The notes beneath the pieces were generated by a model. It was not told the origin of the DNA, made no database searches, and worked only from the letters and a program-made list of their open reading frames with translations. A DNA stretch of 64,000 nucleotides from Jiangella alba (GTDB taxonomy: Bacteria > Actinomycetota > Actinomycetes > Jiangellales > Jiangellaceae): assembly GCF_900106035.1 (NCBI RefSeq), contig NZ_FNUC01000004.1, positions 2,108,001 through 2,172,000 of the forward strand, read 5' to 3'. The position numbers were made by a program, and so were the translations under genes. Position 1 is the first letter of the stretch. Every line of letters begins with the position of its first letter. Shown in pieces: positions 24,282 to 35,589 of the stretch.

Positions 24282-25718
24282 TCACCCCCCGATCCGCTGT
24301 GCGGCGAGGTCGATCAGCTGCCGCATCTGGTCGGGCGTGAGCTCGTCGCCGATCAGACCGTAGTAGACGGCCGTGACGACGTTCCCGCTGACGGCGGCGC
24401 CGTAGAGCCAGGACGTCCCGTACTCGGTGTTCGTCAGCTGCCAGCTGGTGCCGTCGTAGCCGTCGCCGCTGACCGTGCCGGTGTTCTCGACGACGTCGCC
24501 CGGCTGGGTGGCCTGCTCGGCCTCCGCCGCCAGCGCGTCGTAGTGGGCCCGGGCCGACGCGGCGTCCGGAAAGGTCGCCCGGAACTGCGCGAGCTGGGCG
24601 CCGCCGATGTCCTCCGGATCGGAGTAGTCGCGCCGCTCGAGCGACTCGGCGCCGTCGGCGAACGGGTCGCGCATCAGGCCGACGAAGCCGTAGTCGGCCA
24701 TCCCGATCTCGGTGGAGTCGGCCACCTCGCTGCCCGCGGTGAGATCGGTCAGGCCCGCCTCGGCGACGTCGTCGGCGGTCAGCCAGCCGTCGAGGTCGCC
24801 GACCGGCTCGGGGTAGAGCTGCTCGCGCTGCGGCTGCGCCGGGCACTCGGTGTCCACGACCGCGCACAGCCGGCTGATCGCCTCGACCGCGTCGTTCGTC
24901 TGCGGGACGCCGTTGTAGTCCTGGCCCTCGCCGCCACGGATGACGATCTCGACGAAGTCGCCGGCCCGGGTCAGGGTCGCCTCCACGTAGGTCGCGGTCT
25001 CCTCGGTGTTCGGCGGCCCCTGCCAGGCCAGCAGGTACGTCTCGTCGCCCACCCCGGTGACCTGCCACACCTGGATGAGGCTGTTCTCGCCGCCGTCGGC
25101 GCACGAGGTGATGCCGTCGCGCAACTCGGCGAGGCGGGCCTCGGCGTCCGGCCCGGCCGGCTCGACGATGTGCTCGACCCGGTAGTAGTCGTCGACCTGG
25201 AACGCGATCGCGGCCGCGTCCGACCCGGCGGCCGGCATGCACGGCAGCCAGCTGTCGCCCGTGGGGACCTCGACCCAGTCGGACGGGGACTCCTGGCCGC
25301 GGACCAGGTACTCGAGGTCGATCAGCGTGCCGGGCGGCACGGCCAGCGAGCCGGACCCGCCGCCGTCCTGGCCGCCGCCGTCGGGGCTCTCGTCGCTGGT
25401 GGGGTCGGAACTGGGCGGCGTCGTCGGCGGCGGGGTGGTCGGCGTCGGCGGCGTCGTGGTGGGGATGGTCGTGGGGGTGGGGGAGTCGGTGGGGGTCCCG
25501 GCCGGGTCCGGAGACGCGACGAAGTCGGGCGGGCTGACCGCGAACACGCCCAGCGCCACCGCCGCCACCCCGGCCAGCACACCGCCGGTGACCTGGTTGC
25601 GGGTCCGCTGCGCGGCACGGCGCCGCGCGGCGGCCGGCCCGGGCAGCGATACGCCCCCTAGGTCCGATTCGAGCGACGACAAGCGCCGGGAAAGGCTGTC
25701 GTCGAGGCTGTCAGACAC
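24282..25718 (-). CDS. Membrane-anchored sensor-like protein (module 2)
   Basis: 478 aa, same plan as the 500-aa protein downstream: cytoplasmic stretch with SDLGGVSLPGPAAARRR and RTRNQ, one transmembrane helix (VTGGVLAGVAAVALGVFAV), a Pro/Thr/Ser-rich linker (TTPPTPTTPPPTTPP), then two cysteine-containing extracellular domains, the second starting GWLTADDVAEAG. The near identity of the N-terminal 40 residues and helix in otherwise divergent proteins points to a conserved cytoplasmic contact. No zinc anti-sigma motif. GTG start overlaps the sigma factor stop by 8 bp. Confidence 0.8.
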   Translation of the reverse strand: MSDSLDDSLSRRLSSLESDLGGVSLPGPAAARRRAAQRTRNQVTGGVLAGVAAVALGVFAVSPPDFVASPDPAGTPTDSPTPTTIPTTTPPTPTTPPPTTPPSSDPTSDESPDGGGQDGGGSGSLAVPPGTLIDLEYLVRGQESPSDWVEVPTGDSWLPCMPAAGSDAAAIAFQVDDYYRVEHIVEPAGPDAEARLAELRDGITSCADGGENSLIQVWQVTGVGDETYLLAWQGPPNTEETATYVEATLTRAGDFVEIVIRGGEGQDYNGVPQTNDAVEAISRLCAVVDTECPAQPQREQLYPEPVGDLDGWLTADDVAEAGLTDLTAGSEVADSTEIGMADYGFVGLMRDPFADGAESLERRDYSDPEDIGGAQLAQFRATFPDAASARAHYDALAAEAEQATQPGDVVENTGTVSGDGYDGTSWQLTNTEYGTSWLYGAAVSGNVVTAVYYGLIGDELTPDQMRQLIDLAAQRIGG

Positions 25719-26184
25719 GGTGGCCTCCGGTGAGTGCGGCGATGTCGCCGGGGAGAATGCGAGTCAGGGTGGCATGCGCCTTCGCGAGGCGGTTCTCGAC
25801 GGTCGCGACGGACGTTCCGGTCTCGGCCGCGATGTCGGCGACGGCCGCACCGGCGAGATACCGGACGACGATCGCGTAGCGCTGTTTCTCCGGCAGCCGG
25901 AGCAGCGCCGCGACGAGGTCCGCGGACCCGGTGCCGGGTGGCGCCGCCGCCAGCCGCCCGCCGCGCCGCCACCGTCCCGACGCCAGCCGCCAGGCGGTGC
26001 CGCGGACCCAGGCTTCCGGGCTGGTCGCGGCCGTGACGGCGGGCCAGTGGCGCCAGGCCCGCGCGTACGCCTCCTGGGTGCACTCGCGGGCCCGGCCGAG
26101 GTCTCCGGTCAGCGCGTAGAGCTGGTGCAGCACACGCCGGCTCGTGGCGTCGTAGAACGCGTCGAACTCCGCGGGCTCGCGCAT
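25711..26184 (-). CDS. ECF RNA polymerase sigma factor, SigE-like (module 2)
   Basis: 157 aa. Region 2 (FDAFYDATSRRVLHQLYALT, ECTQEAYARAWRHW) and region 4 (LPEKQRYAIVVRYLAGAAVA, TVENRLAKAHATL) are clear and closely similar to the 172-aa sigma factor downstream; the inter-region segment is shorter and more basic. First gene of a four-gene run (sigma, membrane protein, sigma, membrane protein), all with overlaps or a 4-bp gap. GGGAGG precedes the ATG. Confidence 0.92.
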   Translation of the reverse strand: MREPAEFDAFYDATSRRVLHQLYALTGDLGRARECTQEAYARAWRHWPAVTAATSPEAWVRGTAWRLASGRWRRGGRLAAAPPGTGSADLVAALLRLPEKQRYAIVVRYLAGAAVADIAAETGTSVATVENRLAKAHATLTRILPGDIAALTGGHRV

Positions 26185-26376
26185 GCCGAAACCTCCCTTG
26201 TGCCCGTCGATCTCCGCTTACACCCAGGAGGACTCGTGAGTGCGCTCCACGGTTGCACGACTTATTCGGTGATCGGGCGCGTTTCCTCGTATTCCGATCA
26301 TCGAAATAGCAGCTGATCAGGGCATGACCGGCGTGGTGCCGCCGATTCGCGCGCCCTTTGCGGTGACGATGGAGAC

Positions 26377-27810
26377 GTGGCCGACCTGCTGACCCGACCG
26401 CTGCTCCGGCGCGATGAGCCGGCGTGGGGGTCGCGGGTCCCGTGGCTGGCGGCCATCGTCGCGACGGCCTGGGCGCTGCTGGCCGGGTTCGCCCTGTGCG
26501 TGCTGCCGGGCGTGGCGGTGTGGATCGCCGAGGGCGCGGTCGGCCCGCTGGGCGATCCGCTGCGGTTCGCCTCCCAGGCCTGGCTGACGGCGCACCACGC
26601 CGGCCTCGACGTCGGCGGCGGGTCGTTCACGCTGGCCCCGCTCGGCCTCACGCTGCTGTTCGTGCTGCTGCTGCACCGGTCGGCCAGGTGGGCGGCGCAC
26701 TCGGCCGGGGTCGCGACGTCGCGCGGCGCGGTCGCCGTCGTCGTGCCGGCCGTGGTCACGTACGTCGTGGGCGCGGGGATCATCGCGGCGCTGTCGACCA
26801 GCCACGACGTCGCGGGCGACCCGTTCGAGGCCGTCCTGTGGGCGGCGCTGTGGTCGGGCGCCGCCGTGACGACCGGGGTGGCGCACGAATCCGGACTGCT
26901 GGCCGACTGGTGGTGGCGGGTGCCACCTCTGATGCGCGCGGCACTGGCCGGCGCGGGCGTGGCGGTGGCGGGGCTGGTCGGTGTGGGCGCTGTGCTGATG
27001 GGGGTCAGCCTCGTCGCCCACACCGGCCGGATCGGGGACCTCGCCACCGCCCTGGACGCCGGCCCGCTCGGCGCGACGCTGCTGATCGTGGGCTGCGCGC
27101 TGCTGGTGCCGAACCTGGTGGTGTGGTCCGCGGCGTTCGCGCTCGGACCCGGCTTCGCGGTCGGGACGGCGACCTCGGTGGCGCCGGACGGGGTCACGCT
27201 CGGCCTGGTGCCCGCGGTCCCGGTGTTCGGCGCGCTGCCGTCGGACCTGCCCGGCTCGCTCACGTGGCTGGTGGTGGCCGGCCCGGTGCTGGCGGGCCTG
27301 CTGGCCGGGTTGATGGTGCACCGGCGGCTCGGCCCGGTCCCGGAGCCCGGCCTCGACGCCGACTTCGACGCCGACCCGGGCGAGGATGGCGGAGACGACG
27401 ACGGCGGCGTGGCGCTGGGCCCGGCGCTCGGCGTGGCGGCCGGGGCCGGCGCGATCGCGGCGGTCGCGATGGCCGTGCTGGCGCTGCTGTCGGGCGGGTC
27501 GGCCGGCGCGGAGCGGCTGACGGCGCTCGGCCCGGTGCCGTGGGAGGTGGCGGCGGCGACGTTCGGCCTCGTCACGGTGCCCGCCCTCGTGGTCGTGCTG
27601 GTGCTGCGGTTCCGTCGCACACCGGCCGACGCGGCCGACGAGGACGAGGCGGACGAGGACGAGGACGAGGCGGACGACACGGAGCACACGGCGGACGGCG
27701 CGGCGCATGCGGCGGACGCCGACCCGGTGGACCGGGCCGCAACCACAGGAGAGGGTGAGCCGGTCCCCGTAAGAGAAGAGGAACCACCACCCCCGCCACC
27801 AGAGAACTAG
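26377..27810 (+). CDS. DUF6350 / PerM-like integral membrane protein
   Basis: 477 aa with about 8-9 hydrophobic helices, starting with WLAAIVATAWALLAGFALCV, and an acidic, Asp/Glu-rich C-terminal tail of ~70 residues ending in EEEPPPPPPEN. The family (Rv0955 PerM in M. tuberculosis) is linked to cell division and persistence and sits directly upstream of purN-purH in many actinobacteria, as here. GTG chosen because the protein then starts MADLLTRPLLRR. Function is taken from family and position. Confidence 0.85.
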   Translation: MADLLTRPLLRRDEPAWGSRVPWLAAIVATAWALLAGFALCVLPGVAVWIAEGAVGPLGDPLRFASQAWLTAHHAGLDVGGGSFTLAPLGLTLLFVLLLHRSARWAAHSAGVATSRGAVAVVVPAVVTYVVGAGIIAALSTSHDVAGDPFEAVLWAALWSGAAVTTGVAHESGLLADWWWRVPPLMRAALAGAGVAVAGLVGVGAVLMGVSLVAHTGRIGDLATALDAGPLGATLLIVGCALLVPNLVVWSAAFALGPGFAVGTATSVAPDGVTLGLVPAVPVFGALPSDLPGSLTWLVVAGPVLAGLLAGLMVHRRLGPVPEPGLDADFDADPGEDGGDDDGGVALGPALGVAAGAGAIAAVAMAVLALLSGGSAGAERLTALGPVPWEVAAATFGLVTVPALVVVLVLRFRRTPADAADEDEADEDEDEADDTEHTADGAAHAADADPVDRAATTGEGEPVPVREEEPPPPPPEN

Positions 27811-27817
27811 GTCCGGG

Positions 27818-27823
27818 TATTGT
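27818..27823 (+). promoter_or_regulatory. -10 element of a leaderless purN promoter
   Basis: TATTGT, 6 nt before the purN GTG, in the 19-bp gap after the PerM-like gene. Confidence 0.45.
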
Positions 27824-27829
27824 CGCCGG

Positions 27830-28435
27830 GTGACCTGCCGGATCGTGGTGCTGGTCTCGGGTACCGGCAGCAACCTCGCCGCCCTGCTCGACGCGTGCGC
27901 CGACCCCTCCTACGGTGCGACGGTGGTGGCCGTCGGCGCCGACCGTGACGGTATCCGCGCCCTCGACCTCGCCGCCGAGGCCGGCGTGCCGACGTTCGTC
28001 GAGCGGGTGAAGGACCACCCCGAGCGCGCCGACTGGGACCGCACGCTGGCCGAGCGGACCGCCGAGCACGCCCCCGACCTCATCGTGTCGGCGGGCTTCC
28101 TCAAGCTGGTCGGGCCGGCCTTCCTGAGCCGGTTCGGCGACCGCTACCTCAACACCCACAACGCGCTGCTGCCGTCGTTCCCGGGCATCCACGGCCCCCG
28201 CGACGCGCTCGCCTACGGCGTCAAGGTCACCGGCGCCACGCTGTTCTTCGTCGACGAAGGGGTCGACACCGGCCCGATCGTCGCGCAGGTCGCCGTCCCG
28301 GTGCACGACGACGACACCGAGGACACCCTCACCGAGCGCATCAAGGTCGCCGAGCGCGCCCAGCTGGTCGACCACGTCGGCCGGCTGGCCCGCGAGGGCT
28401 GGACCATCACCGAGAGAAAGGTCACCATCCCGTGA
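27830..28435 (+). CDS. purN: Phosphoribosylglycinamide formyltransferase
   Basis: 201 aa. Transfers the formyl group of 10-formyl-THF to GAR in purine synthesis. [16 protein letters not shown] at the N-terminus, [13 protein letters not shown], the catalytic [20 protein letters not shown] (Asn and His), and [19 protein letters not shown] with the catalytic aspartate are visible. GTG start; the stop overlaps the purH GTG by 4 bp. Confidence 0.96.
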   Translation: MTCRIVVLVSGTGSNLAALLDACADPSYGATVVAVGADRDGIRALDLAAEAGVPTFVERVKDHPERADWDRTLAERTAEHAPDLIVSAGFLKLVGPAFLSRFGDRYLNTHNALLPSFPGIHGPRDALAYGVKVTGATLFFVDEGVDTGPIVAQVAVPVHDDDTEDTLTERIKVAERAQLVDHVGRLAREGWTITERKVTIP

Positions 28436-29994
28436 GCGAGGCCCGTACGCCGATCCGGCGCGCGCTGATCAGCGTCTACGACAAGACGGGGCTGGAGGAG
28501 CTGGCCCGCGGCCTGCACGCGGCCGGTGTCGCGATCGTCTCGACGGGATCGACGGCGGCCCGCATCGCCGCCGCGGGCGTGCCGGTGACCGCCGTCGAGG
28601 AACTGACCGGGTTCCCCGAGTGCCTCGACGGCCGGGTCAAGACGCTGCACCCGAACGTGCACGCCGGCCTGCTCGCCGACGTCCGCCTGGAGAACCACCG
28701 CACCCAGCTCGACGAGTTGGGCATCGAGCCGTTCCAGCTGCTGGTGAGCAACCTGTACCCGTTCGCGCAGACGGTCGCCTCGGGCGCCGGCCCGGACGAG
28801 GTGATCGAGCAGATCGACATCGGCGGCCCGTCGATGGTCCGCGGCGCGGCGAAGAACCACGCCAACGTCGCCGTCGTCGTCGACCCCGCCCGCTACGGCG
28901 AGGTGCTGGCCGCCGTCGAGGCCGGCGGGTTCACGCTGGGCGAGCGGCAGCGGCTGGCGCTGCAGGCGTTCACCCACACCGCCACCTACGACGTGCACGT
29001 GGCGTCCTGGCTGGGCAGCGTCGTCGCGCCGCCGGCCGACGGCACCGTCTTCCCCGAGTGGGCCGGCGGCACGTGGGAGCGCAGCGCCGTCCTCCGGTAC
29101 GGCGAGAACCCGCACCAGGCCGCGGCGCTCTACCGCAGCGGCTTCGGCGCGCCCGGGCTGGCCGGTGCGGAGCAGCTGCACGGCAAGGAGATGTCGTACA
29201 ACAACTACGTCGACGCCGACGCCGCGTGGCGCTCGGCGCACGACTTCGCCGAGCCGGCCGTCGCGATCATCAAGCACGCCAACCCGTGCGGCATCGCCGT
29301 CGGCGCCGACATCGCCGACGCGCACCGCAAGGCCAACGCGACCGACCCGGTGTCGGCGTACGGCGGCGTCATCGCGGCGAACCGGCCGGTGACCGCCGAG
29401 GCGGCGGAGCTGATCGCGACCATCTTCACCGAGGTCGTCGTCGCGCCCGACTTCGAGCCCGGTGCGCTGGAGCTGCTGACGCAGAAGAAGAACGTGCGCC
29501 TGCTGCGGGTGGCGGGCTCGGCCGCCGCGCCGGTCGAGACCCGGTCGATCTCCGGTGGCCTGCTCATGCAGCAGGCCGACCGCGTCGACGCGCCCGGCGA
29601 CGACCCCGCGACGTGGACGCTGGCCGCCGGTTCGCCGGCCGACGACGCGACGCTGGCCGATCTCGCGTTCGCCTGGCGGGCGGTGCGCTCGGTCAAGAGC
29701 AACGCGATCCTGCTGGCCAGCGGCGGCGCCGCCGTCGGCGTCGGCATGGGCCAGGTCAACCGCGTCGACTCCGCCCGGCTCGCGGTGACCCGCGCCGGCG
29801 ACCGCGCCGCCGGCTCCGTCGGCGCCTCCGACGCGTTCTTCCCCTTCGCCGACGGCCTGCAGGTGCTCACCGACGCCGGCGTCCGCGCCATCGTCCAGCC
29901 GGGCGGCTCGGTGCGCGACGAGGAGGTCGTGGCGGCCGCCCGCGAGGCCGGCGTGACCATGTACTTCACCGGCACGCGGCACTTCTTCCACTGA
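28432..29994 (+). CDS. purH: Bifunctional AICAR transformylase / IMP cyclohydrolase
   Basis: 520 aa. N-terminal IMP cyclohydrolase (MGS-like) domain: [43 protein letters not shown]-terminal AICAR transformylase: [40 protein letters not shown], and terminal RHFFH. Catalyses the last two steps to IMP. Translationally coupled to purN (GTGA overlap). Confidence 0.97.
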   Translation: MSEARTPIRRALISVYDKTGLEELARGLHAAGVAIVSTGSTAARIAAAGVPVTAVEELTGFPECLDGRVKTLHPNVHAGLLADVRLENHRTQLDELGIEPFQLLVSNLYPFAQTVASGAGPDEVIEQIDIGGPSMVRGAAKNHANVAVVVDPARYGEVLAAVEAGGFTLGERQRLALQAFTHTATYDVHVASWLGSVVAPPADGTVFPEWAGGTWERSAVLRYGENPHQAAALYRSGFGAPGLAGAEQLHGKEMSYNNYVDADAAWRSAHDFAEPAVAIIKHANPCGIAVGADIADAHRKANATDPVSAYGGVIAANRPVTAEAAELIATIFTEVVVAPDFEPGALELLTQKKNVRLLRVAGSAAAPVETRSISGGLLMQQADRVDAPGDDPATWTLAAGSPADDATLADLAFAWRAVRSVKSNAILLASGGAAVGVGMGQVNRVDSARLAVTRAGDRAAGSVGASDAFFPFADGLQVLTDAGVRAIVQPGGSVRDEEVVAAAREAGVTMYFTGTRHFFH

Positions 29995-29996
29995 CC

Positions 29997-30353
29997 GTGT
30001 CCGCCGACGAGGTCGTGGCCGCCGCAGATCACGAGATCCCCGACCGCCGCCCGATCCAGGTCGGCCCGGGCGACGTCGTCGAGGTGGGCGAGCGCGACAC
30101 GACCTGGCCGGCGTTCGTGTTCGTCACGACGCCGTCCGGGTCCGGCTGGGTGCCCGAACGGCAGCTGAGCGACGACCGGCCGCGGGCCACCGTCCTGCGG
30201 CACTACGACACCCAGGAGCTGCCGGTGAGCGCCGGAGAGGCGCTGACGGTCACGGCAGACGACCCCGAGTCGGGTTGGAGCTGGTGTGTCAACGCCGCTG
30301 GTCGAGCCGGGTGGGTGCCGCACTCGGCGCTCCGCCGTCGCGCCACGACCTGA
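29997..30353 (+). CDS. Small protein with SH3-like repeats
   Basis: 118 aa. Two beta-rich segments (VGPGDVVEVGERDTTWPAFV, SGWVPERQL; then GEALTVTADD, SGWSWCVNAAGRAGWVPHSA) each end in the GWVP turn typical of bacterial SH3/variant SH3 domains. No signal peptide, so probably cytoplasmic. GTG start 2 bp after the purH stop. Binding partner unknown. Confidence 0.7.
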   Translation: MSADEVVAAADHEIPDRRPIQVGPGDVVEVGERDTTWPAFVFVTTPSGSGWVPERQLSDDRPRATVLRHYDTQELPVSAGEALTVTADDPESGWSWCVNAAGRAGWVPHSALRRRATT

Positions 30354-30426
30354 GCAGGGCCGCGCAGGGCGGGACGCGGGCTGCCGGGCCAGGACGAACC
30401 GCCGATGGCCGCCGCGGCCCGCGGGG

Positions 30427-30432
30427 TAGGGT
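30427..30432 (+). promoter_or_regulatory. -10 element for the DUF5302 gene
   Basis: TAGGGT, 7 nt before the ATG at 30440. Confidence 0.5.
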
Positions 30433-30439
30433 GACGAGC

Positions 30440-30613
30440 ATGGCAGCCAAGAAGTCCGGCGGTAACGACGATCTCAAGGCCAAGATGCGCGAGGCCTTGG
30501 AGCGGAAGAAGTCCGCCGATCACGAGCACCCGGACGACCAAGCGTCCGGCACCGGCCCGTCCCACGAGGACGCGGCGAAGACCCAGCGGATGTTCCGCCG
30601 CAAGAGCGGCTGA
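30440..30613 (+). CDS. DUF5302 small protein
   Basis: 57 aa, highly charged: [20 protein letters not shown] then ERKK, ending [14 protein letters not shown]. The short lysine-rich helix and the [13 protein letters not shown] tail are the hallmarks of the DUF5302 family of actinobacteria. Function unknown. It has its own leaderless-type promoter and lies 43 bp before folD. Confidence 0.85.
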   Translation: MAAKKSGGNDDLKAKMREALERKKSADHEHPDDQASGTGPSHEDAAKTQRMFRRKSG

Positions 30614-30656
30614 GCACCGGTCGGCCGCCGGTCCGGACCATGCGAGAATCAGATAC

Positions 30657-31526
30657 GTGAGCGCGAAGATTCTCGACGGCAAGAACACGGCGGCCACCAT
30701 CCGTTCCGAGCTCACCGCCCGGGTCAAGGCCCTGGGCGAGCGGGGCATCGTCCCGGGGCTGGGCACGGTCCTGGTCGGCGACGACCCCGGCAGCCATGCG
30801 TACGTCGCCGGCAAGCATCGCGACTGCGCCGAGGTCGGCGTCGAGTCCCTGCAGGTCGAGCTGCCCGCCACGGCTACCCAGGCCGAGGTCGAGGCGGCCG
30901 TCGCCCAGCTCAACGACGACCCCGCGTGTCACGGCTTCATCGTCCAGCTGCCACTGCCGAAGGGCCTGGACGACGAGCGGGTGCTGTCGGCCATCGACCC
31001 CGTCAAGGACGCCGACGGGCTGCACCCGCAGAACCTCGGCAAGCTGGTGCTCATGCAGCCGGCGCCGCTGCCCTGCACCCCGCGCGGCTGCCTCGAGCTG
31101 CTGCGCCGCTACGACGTCCCCACCGACGGCGCCGAGATGGTGGTCGTCGGGCGCGGGGTCACCGCGGGCCGCCCGATGGGCCTGCTGTTCTCGCGTCGCA
31201 GCGAGAACGCCACCGTCACCATCTGCCACACCGGCACCCGCGACCTCGCCGCCACCGTGCGGCGCGCCGACATCGTCATCGCCGCGGCCGGGGTGCCGGG
31301 GCTGCTCACTGCCGACATGGTCAAGCCGGGGGCGGCCGTCCTCGACGTCGGCATCACCCGCGTCGTCGGTCCTGACGGCAAGGGCCGCTACACCGGCGAC
31401 GTCGCGCCCGAGGTGCGCGAAGTGGCCGGGTATCTCGCGCCGATGCCCGGCGGCATCGGCCCCATGACTCGTGCAATGCTGTTGGCCAACGTCGTGGAGG
31501 CGGCCGAGGCCGCCGTCCCCGCGTAG
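30657..31526 (+). CDS. folD: Methylenetetrahydrofolate dehydrogenase / cyclohydrolase
   Basis: 289 aa. Bifunctional enzyme that interconverts 5,10-methylene- and 10-formyl-THF, supplying PurN and PurH nearby. The catalytic Tyr and Lys are in [34 protein letters not shown], the NADP loop [14 protein letters not shown] and [10 protein letters not shown] are conserved. The loop reads GVTAGRP where most FolDs have VTVGRP. GTG start at the expected N-terminus (MSAKILDGK). Confidence 0.96.
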   Translation: MSAKILDGKNTAATIRSELTARVKALGERGIVPGLGTVLVGDDPGSHAYVAGKHRDCAEVGVESLQVELPATATQAEVEAAVAQLNDDPACHGFIVQLPLPKGLDDERVLSAIDPVKDADGLHPQNLGKLVLMQPAPLPCTPRGCLELLRRYDVPTDGAEMVVVGRGVTAGRPMGLLFSRRSENATVTICHTGTRDLAATVRRADIVIAAAGVPGLLTADMVKPGAAVLDVGITRVVGPDGKGRYTGDVAPEVREVAGYLAPMPGGIGPMTRAMLLANVVEAAEAAVPA

Positions 31527-31600
31527 GCCGGACCACGCCCGGCGAGCGGACCGGCGGCATCGACGCCGGTTCGTTCTTCCCCTTGAGGAGGACCCATTTC

Positions 31601-32724
31601 ATGGCCGAGAAATCTCCGCGCGGCCTCGCCGACGTCGTGGCCGCGTCCACGTCGATCTCCGACATCGACGGGCGAGAGGGTCGGCTCTGGTACCGGGGCT
31701 ACGACATCCACGACATCGCCGGGCGCATCTCCTTCGAGGAGTGCGTCCACCTGCTACAGCGGGGCACGCTGCCCACGCAGGCCGAGCTCGACGGGCTGAC
31801 GGCCGAGCTGGCCGACGGCCGCCGGTACGGCTCGGTCTCCGCCACGCTGCTGCCCTACGTCGTCGGCAGCGGCACGCCGATGGAGGCGCTGCGCACGCTG
31901 GTGTCGTCGCTGGCCATCGACGACCCCGACGCCGAGGACGCGTCCATCGACGCCGACCGCCGCAAGGCGACCCGGCTGGTCGCGCAGCTGCCGGTGCTGG
32001 TGGCGTCGTACGAGGCGCAGCGGTCCGGCCGCGAGGTGCCCGACGCCGACCCCGAGCTGGGCATCGCCGGCAACTTCCTGCTGCAGATCACCGGCGAGCG
32101 GCCGGCGCCGCGGGCCGCGGAGATCTTCGACGAGTGCCTGGTGCTGCACGCCGACCACACGATGAACGCGTCGACGTTCACCGCGCGGGTCATCGCCGCC
32201 ACGCTCTCCGACATGCACTCGGCCATCACCGGCGCCATGGGCGCGCTGCGCGGCCCGCTGCACGGCGGCGCCAACGAGGCGGTCATGAAGACGCTGACGT
32301 CGATCGACGGTGACGAGAACGCCGTCGACCAGTTCGTCCGCGACGAGCTGGGCGCCGGCCGCAAGATCATGGGGTTCGGCCACCGGGTCTACAAGACCGA
32401 GGACCCCCGCGCCACCCACCTGCGCAAGATGAGCGAGGAGCTGGCCGACCTCACCGGCAACCGCCGCTACTACGAGTTCTCCCGCCGCATGGAGCAGACA
32501 GTGCTCGACGAGAAGGGCCTGTTCCCGAACGTCGACTTCTTCGCCGCCAGCGTCTACCACGCGCTGGGCATCCCGACGGACCTGTTCACGCCGGTCTTCG
32601 CGATCTCGCGGATGAGCGGCTGGACGGCGCACGTCATCGAGCAGCACGAGGACAACCGCCTCATCCGGCCCGACAGCGACTACACCGGGCCGCACGACCA
32701 GCAGTGGGTGGAGATCTCGAAGCG

Positions 32725-32728
<4 letters not shown>
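31601..32728 (+). CDS. gltA: Citrate synthase
   Basis: 375 aa, the short hexamer/dimer type of citrate synthase also used for 2-methylcitrate synthases. Condenses oxaloacetate with acetyl-CoA. Active-site residues are in LHADHTMNAST (His), GFGHRVYKTEDPRA (His) and NVDFFAA (Asp); C-terminal FAISRMSGWTAHVIEQ. GAGGAGG precedes the ATG. Placed with mdh and icd, so the TCA citrate synthase is more likely than PrpC; no prpB/prpD is present. The stop overlaps the next GTG. Confidence 0.92.
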
Positions 32729-34102
<1,374 letters not shown>

Positions 34103-34112
34103 CCGTCTGTTA

Positions 34113-34126
34113 TCTTGACGTCGAGA
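34113..34126. promoter_or_regulatory. Imperfect palindrome upstream of icd
   Basis: TCTTGACGTCGAGA, two mismatches from perfect symmetry, 31 bp before the icd ATG in a 55-bp gap. AT content is higher than its surroundings. Candidate operator; binder unknown. Confidence 0.4.
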
Positions 34127-34157
34127 CAAACATTCTCATCCGGGAGTTGCTGACAAC

Positions 34158-35375
34158 ATGGCGAAGATCAAGGTAGCCGGGCCCGTCGTCGAGCTCGACG
34201 GCGACGAGATGACGCGGATCATCTGGTCGTTCATCAAGGACCGCCTGATCCATCCGTACCTCGACATCGACCTGCGCTACTTCGACCTCGGCATCGAACA
34301 CCGCGACGCCACCGACGACCAGGTCACCATCGACGCCGCCCACGCCATCAAGGAGCACGGCGTCGGCGTCAAGTGCGCCACCATCACGCCCGACGAGGCG
34401 CGGGTCGAGGAGTTCGGCCTGAAGAAGATGTGGGTCTCGCCGAACGGCACGATCCGCAACATCCTCGGCGGCGTGGTGTTCCGCGAGCCGATCATCATCT
34501 CCAACATCCCGCGGCTGGTGCCGGGCTGGACCAAGCCGATCATCATCGGCCGTCACGCGCACGGCGACCAGTACAAGGCCACCAACTTCAAGGTGCCCGG
34601 CGCCGGCGAGCTGACCATCACCTTCACCCCGGCCGACGGCTCCGAGCCGATCCAGCACGTGGTCGCCAACTACGGCGACGACGGCGGCGTGGCCATGGGC
34701 ATGTACAACTTCAACAAGTCCATCGAGGACTTCGCCCGGGCCTCGTTCTCCTACGGCCTGCAGCGCGGCTACCCGGTCTACATGTCGACGAAGAACACCA
34801 TCCTCAAGGCCTACGACGGCGCCTTCAAGGACATCTTCGCCGACGTCTTCGAGCGGGAGTTCAAGGCCGACTTCGAGCAGGCCGGGCTCACCTACGAGCA
34901 CCGGCTCATCGACGACATGGTCGCGGCCGCCATGAAGTGGGAGGGCGGCTACGTCTGGGCCTGCAAGAACTACGACGGCGACGTCCAGTCCGACACCGTC
35001 GCGCAGGGCTTCGGCTCGCTCGGCCTCATGACGTCGGTGCTCATGACGCCCGACGGCAAGACCGTCGAGGCCGAGGCCGCGCACGGCACCGTCACCCGGC
35101 ACTACCGCCAGCACCAGGCCGGCAAGCCGACCTCCACCAACCCGATCGCCTCGATCTTCGCGTGGACCGGTGGCCTCAAGCACCGCGGCAAGCTCGACAA
35201 CACCCCCGAGGTCACCGGCTTCGCCGAGACCCTCGAGGACGTCATCGTCAAGACCGTCGAGTCCGGCGTCATGACGAAGGACCTCGCGCTGCTGGTCGGC
35301 CCCGACCAGGAGTGGAAGACCACCGAGGACTTCCTCGGCGCGCTCGACGAGAACCTCGCCAAGCGCCTGGTCTAG
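34158..35375 (+). CDS. icd: NADP-dependent isocitrate dehydrogenase
   Basis: 405 aa, of the homodimeric eukaryote-like class (IDH type II), as judged by [68 protein letters not shown] and the C-terminal [14 protein letters not shown]. Oxidatively decarboxylates isocitrate to 2-oxoglutarate. Closes the citrate synthase, DUF3017, mdh, icd block. A strong terminator follows. Confidence 0.97.
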   Translation: MAKIKVAGPVVELDGDEMTRIIWSFIKDRLIHPYLDIDLRYFDLGIEHRDATDDQVTIDAAHAIKEHGVGVKCATITPDEARVEEFGLKKMWVSPNGTIRNILGGVVFREPIIISNIPRLVPGWTKPIIIGRHAHGDQYKATNFKVPGAGELTITFTPADGSEPIQHVVANYGDDGGVAMGMYNFNKSIEDFARASFSYGLQRGYPVYMSTKNTILKAYDGAFKDIFADVFEREFKADFEQAGLTYEHRLIDDMVAAAMKWEGGYVWACKNYDGDVQSDTVAQGFGSLGLMTSVLMTPDGKTVEAEAAHGTVTRHYRQHQAGKPTSTNPIASIFAWTGGLKHRGKLDNTPEVTGFAETLEDVIVKTVESGVMTKDLALLVGPDQEWKTTEDFLGALDENLAKRLV

Positions 35376-35402
35376 AGTCCGGGTTCCACCCGCGCCGTCC
35401 GT

Positions 35403-35434
35403 CGCCCGGTCGCTCCTTCGGGAGCGGCCGGGCG
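35403..35434. terminator. icd terminator hairpin
   Basis: 14-bp GC stem (one T-G pair) with TTCG loop at 35417-35420, 27 bp after the icd stop. Marks the end of the housekeeping block. Confidence 0.8.
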
Positions 35435-35476
35435 TTGTGCCGGCCGGCCCGGCCAGGCGCGAGCACCACCCGGGCA

Positions 35477-35515
35477 AGGTGACGCGAGCGCCAACGGTTG
35501 GCGTTCAGGTCACCT
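35477..35515. repeat. Intergenic inverted repeat
   Basis: Arms start AGGTGAC and end GTCACCT, about 18 bp each with four mismatches, around a 3-nt centre. Follows the icd terminator. Confidence 0.5.
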
Positions 35516-35538
35516 CCTGCCGAGGACGCCACCGTGGT

Positions 35539-35582
35539 CATGGCGCTGAATGCGCTGCTCTGGCGACACCAACAGCGCCATG
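35539..35582. repeat. Intergenic palindrome with TGGCGACACCA core
   Basis: Perfect 10-bp arms CATGGCGCTG / CAGCGCCATG with a 24-nt loop containing TGGCGACACCA (35561-35571), an 11-mer that also occurs inverted in the hairpin at 1057-1067. Ends 8 bp from the DUF4185 pseudogene stop. Confidence 0.6.
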
Positions 35583-35589
35583 CGGTCCG

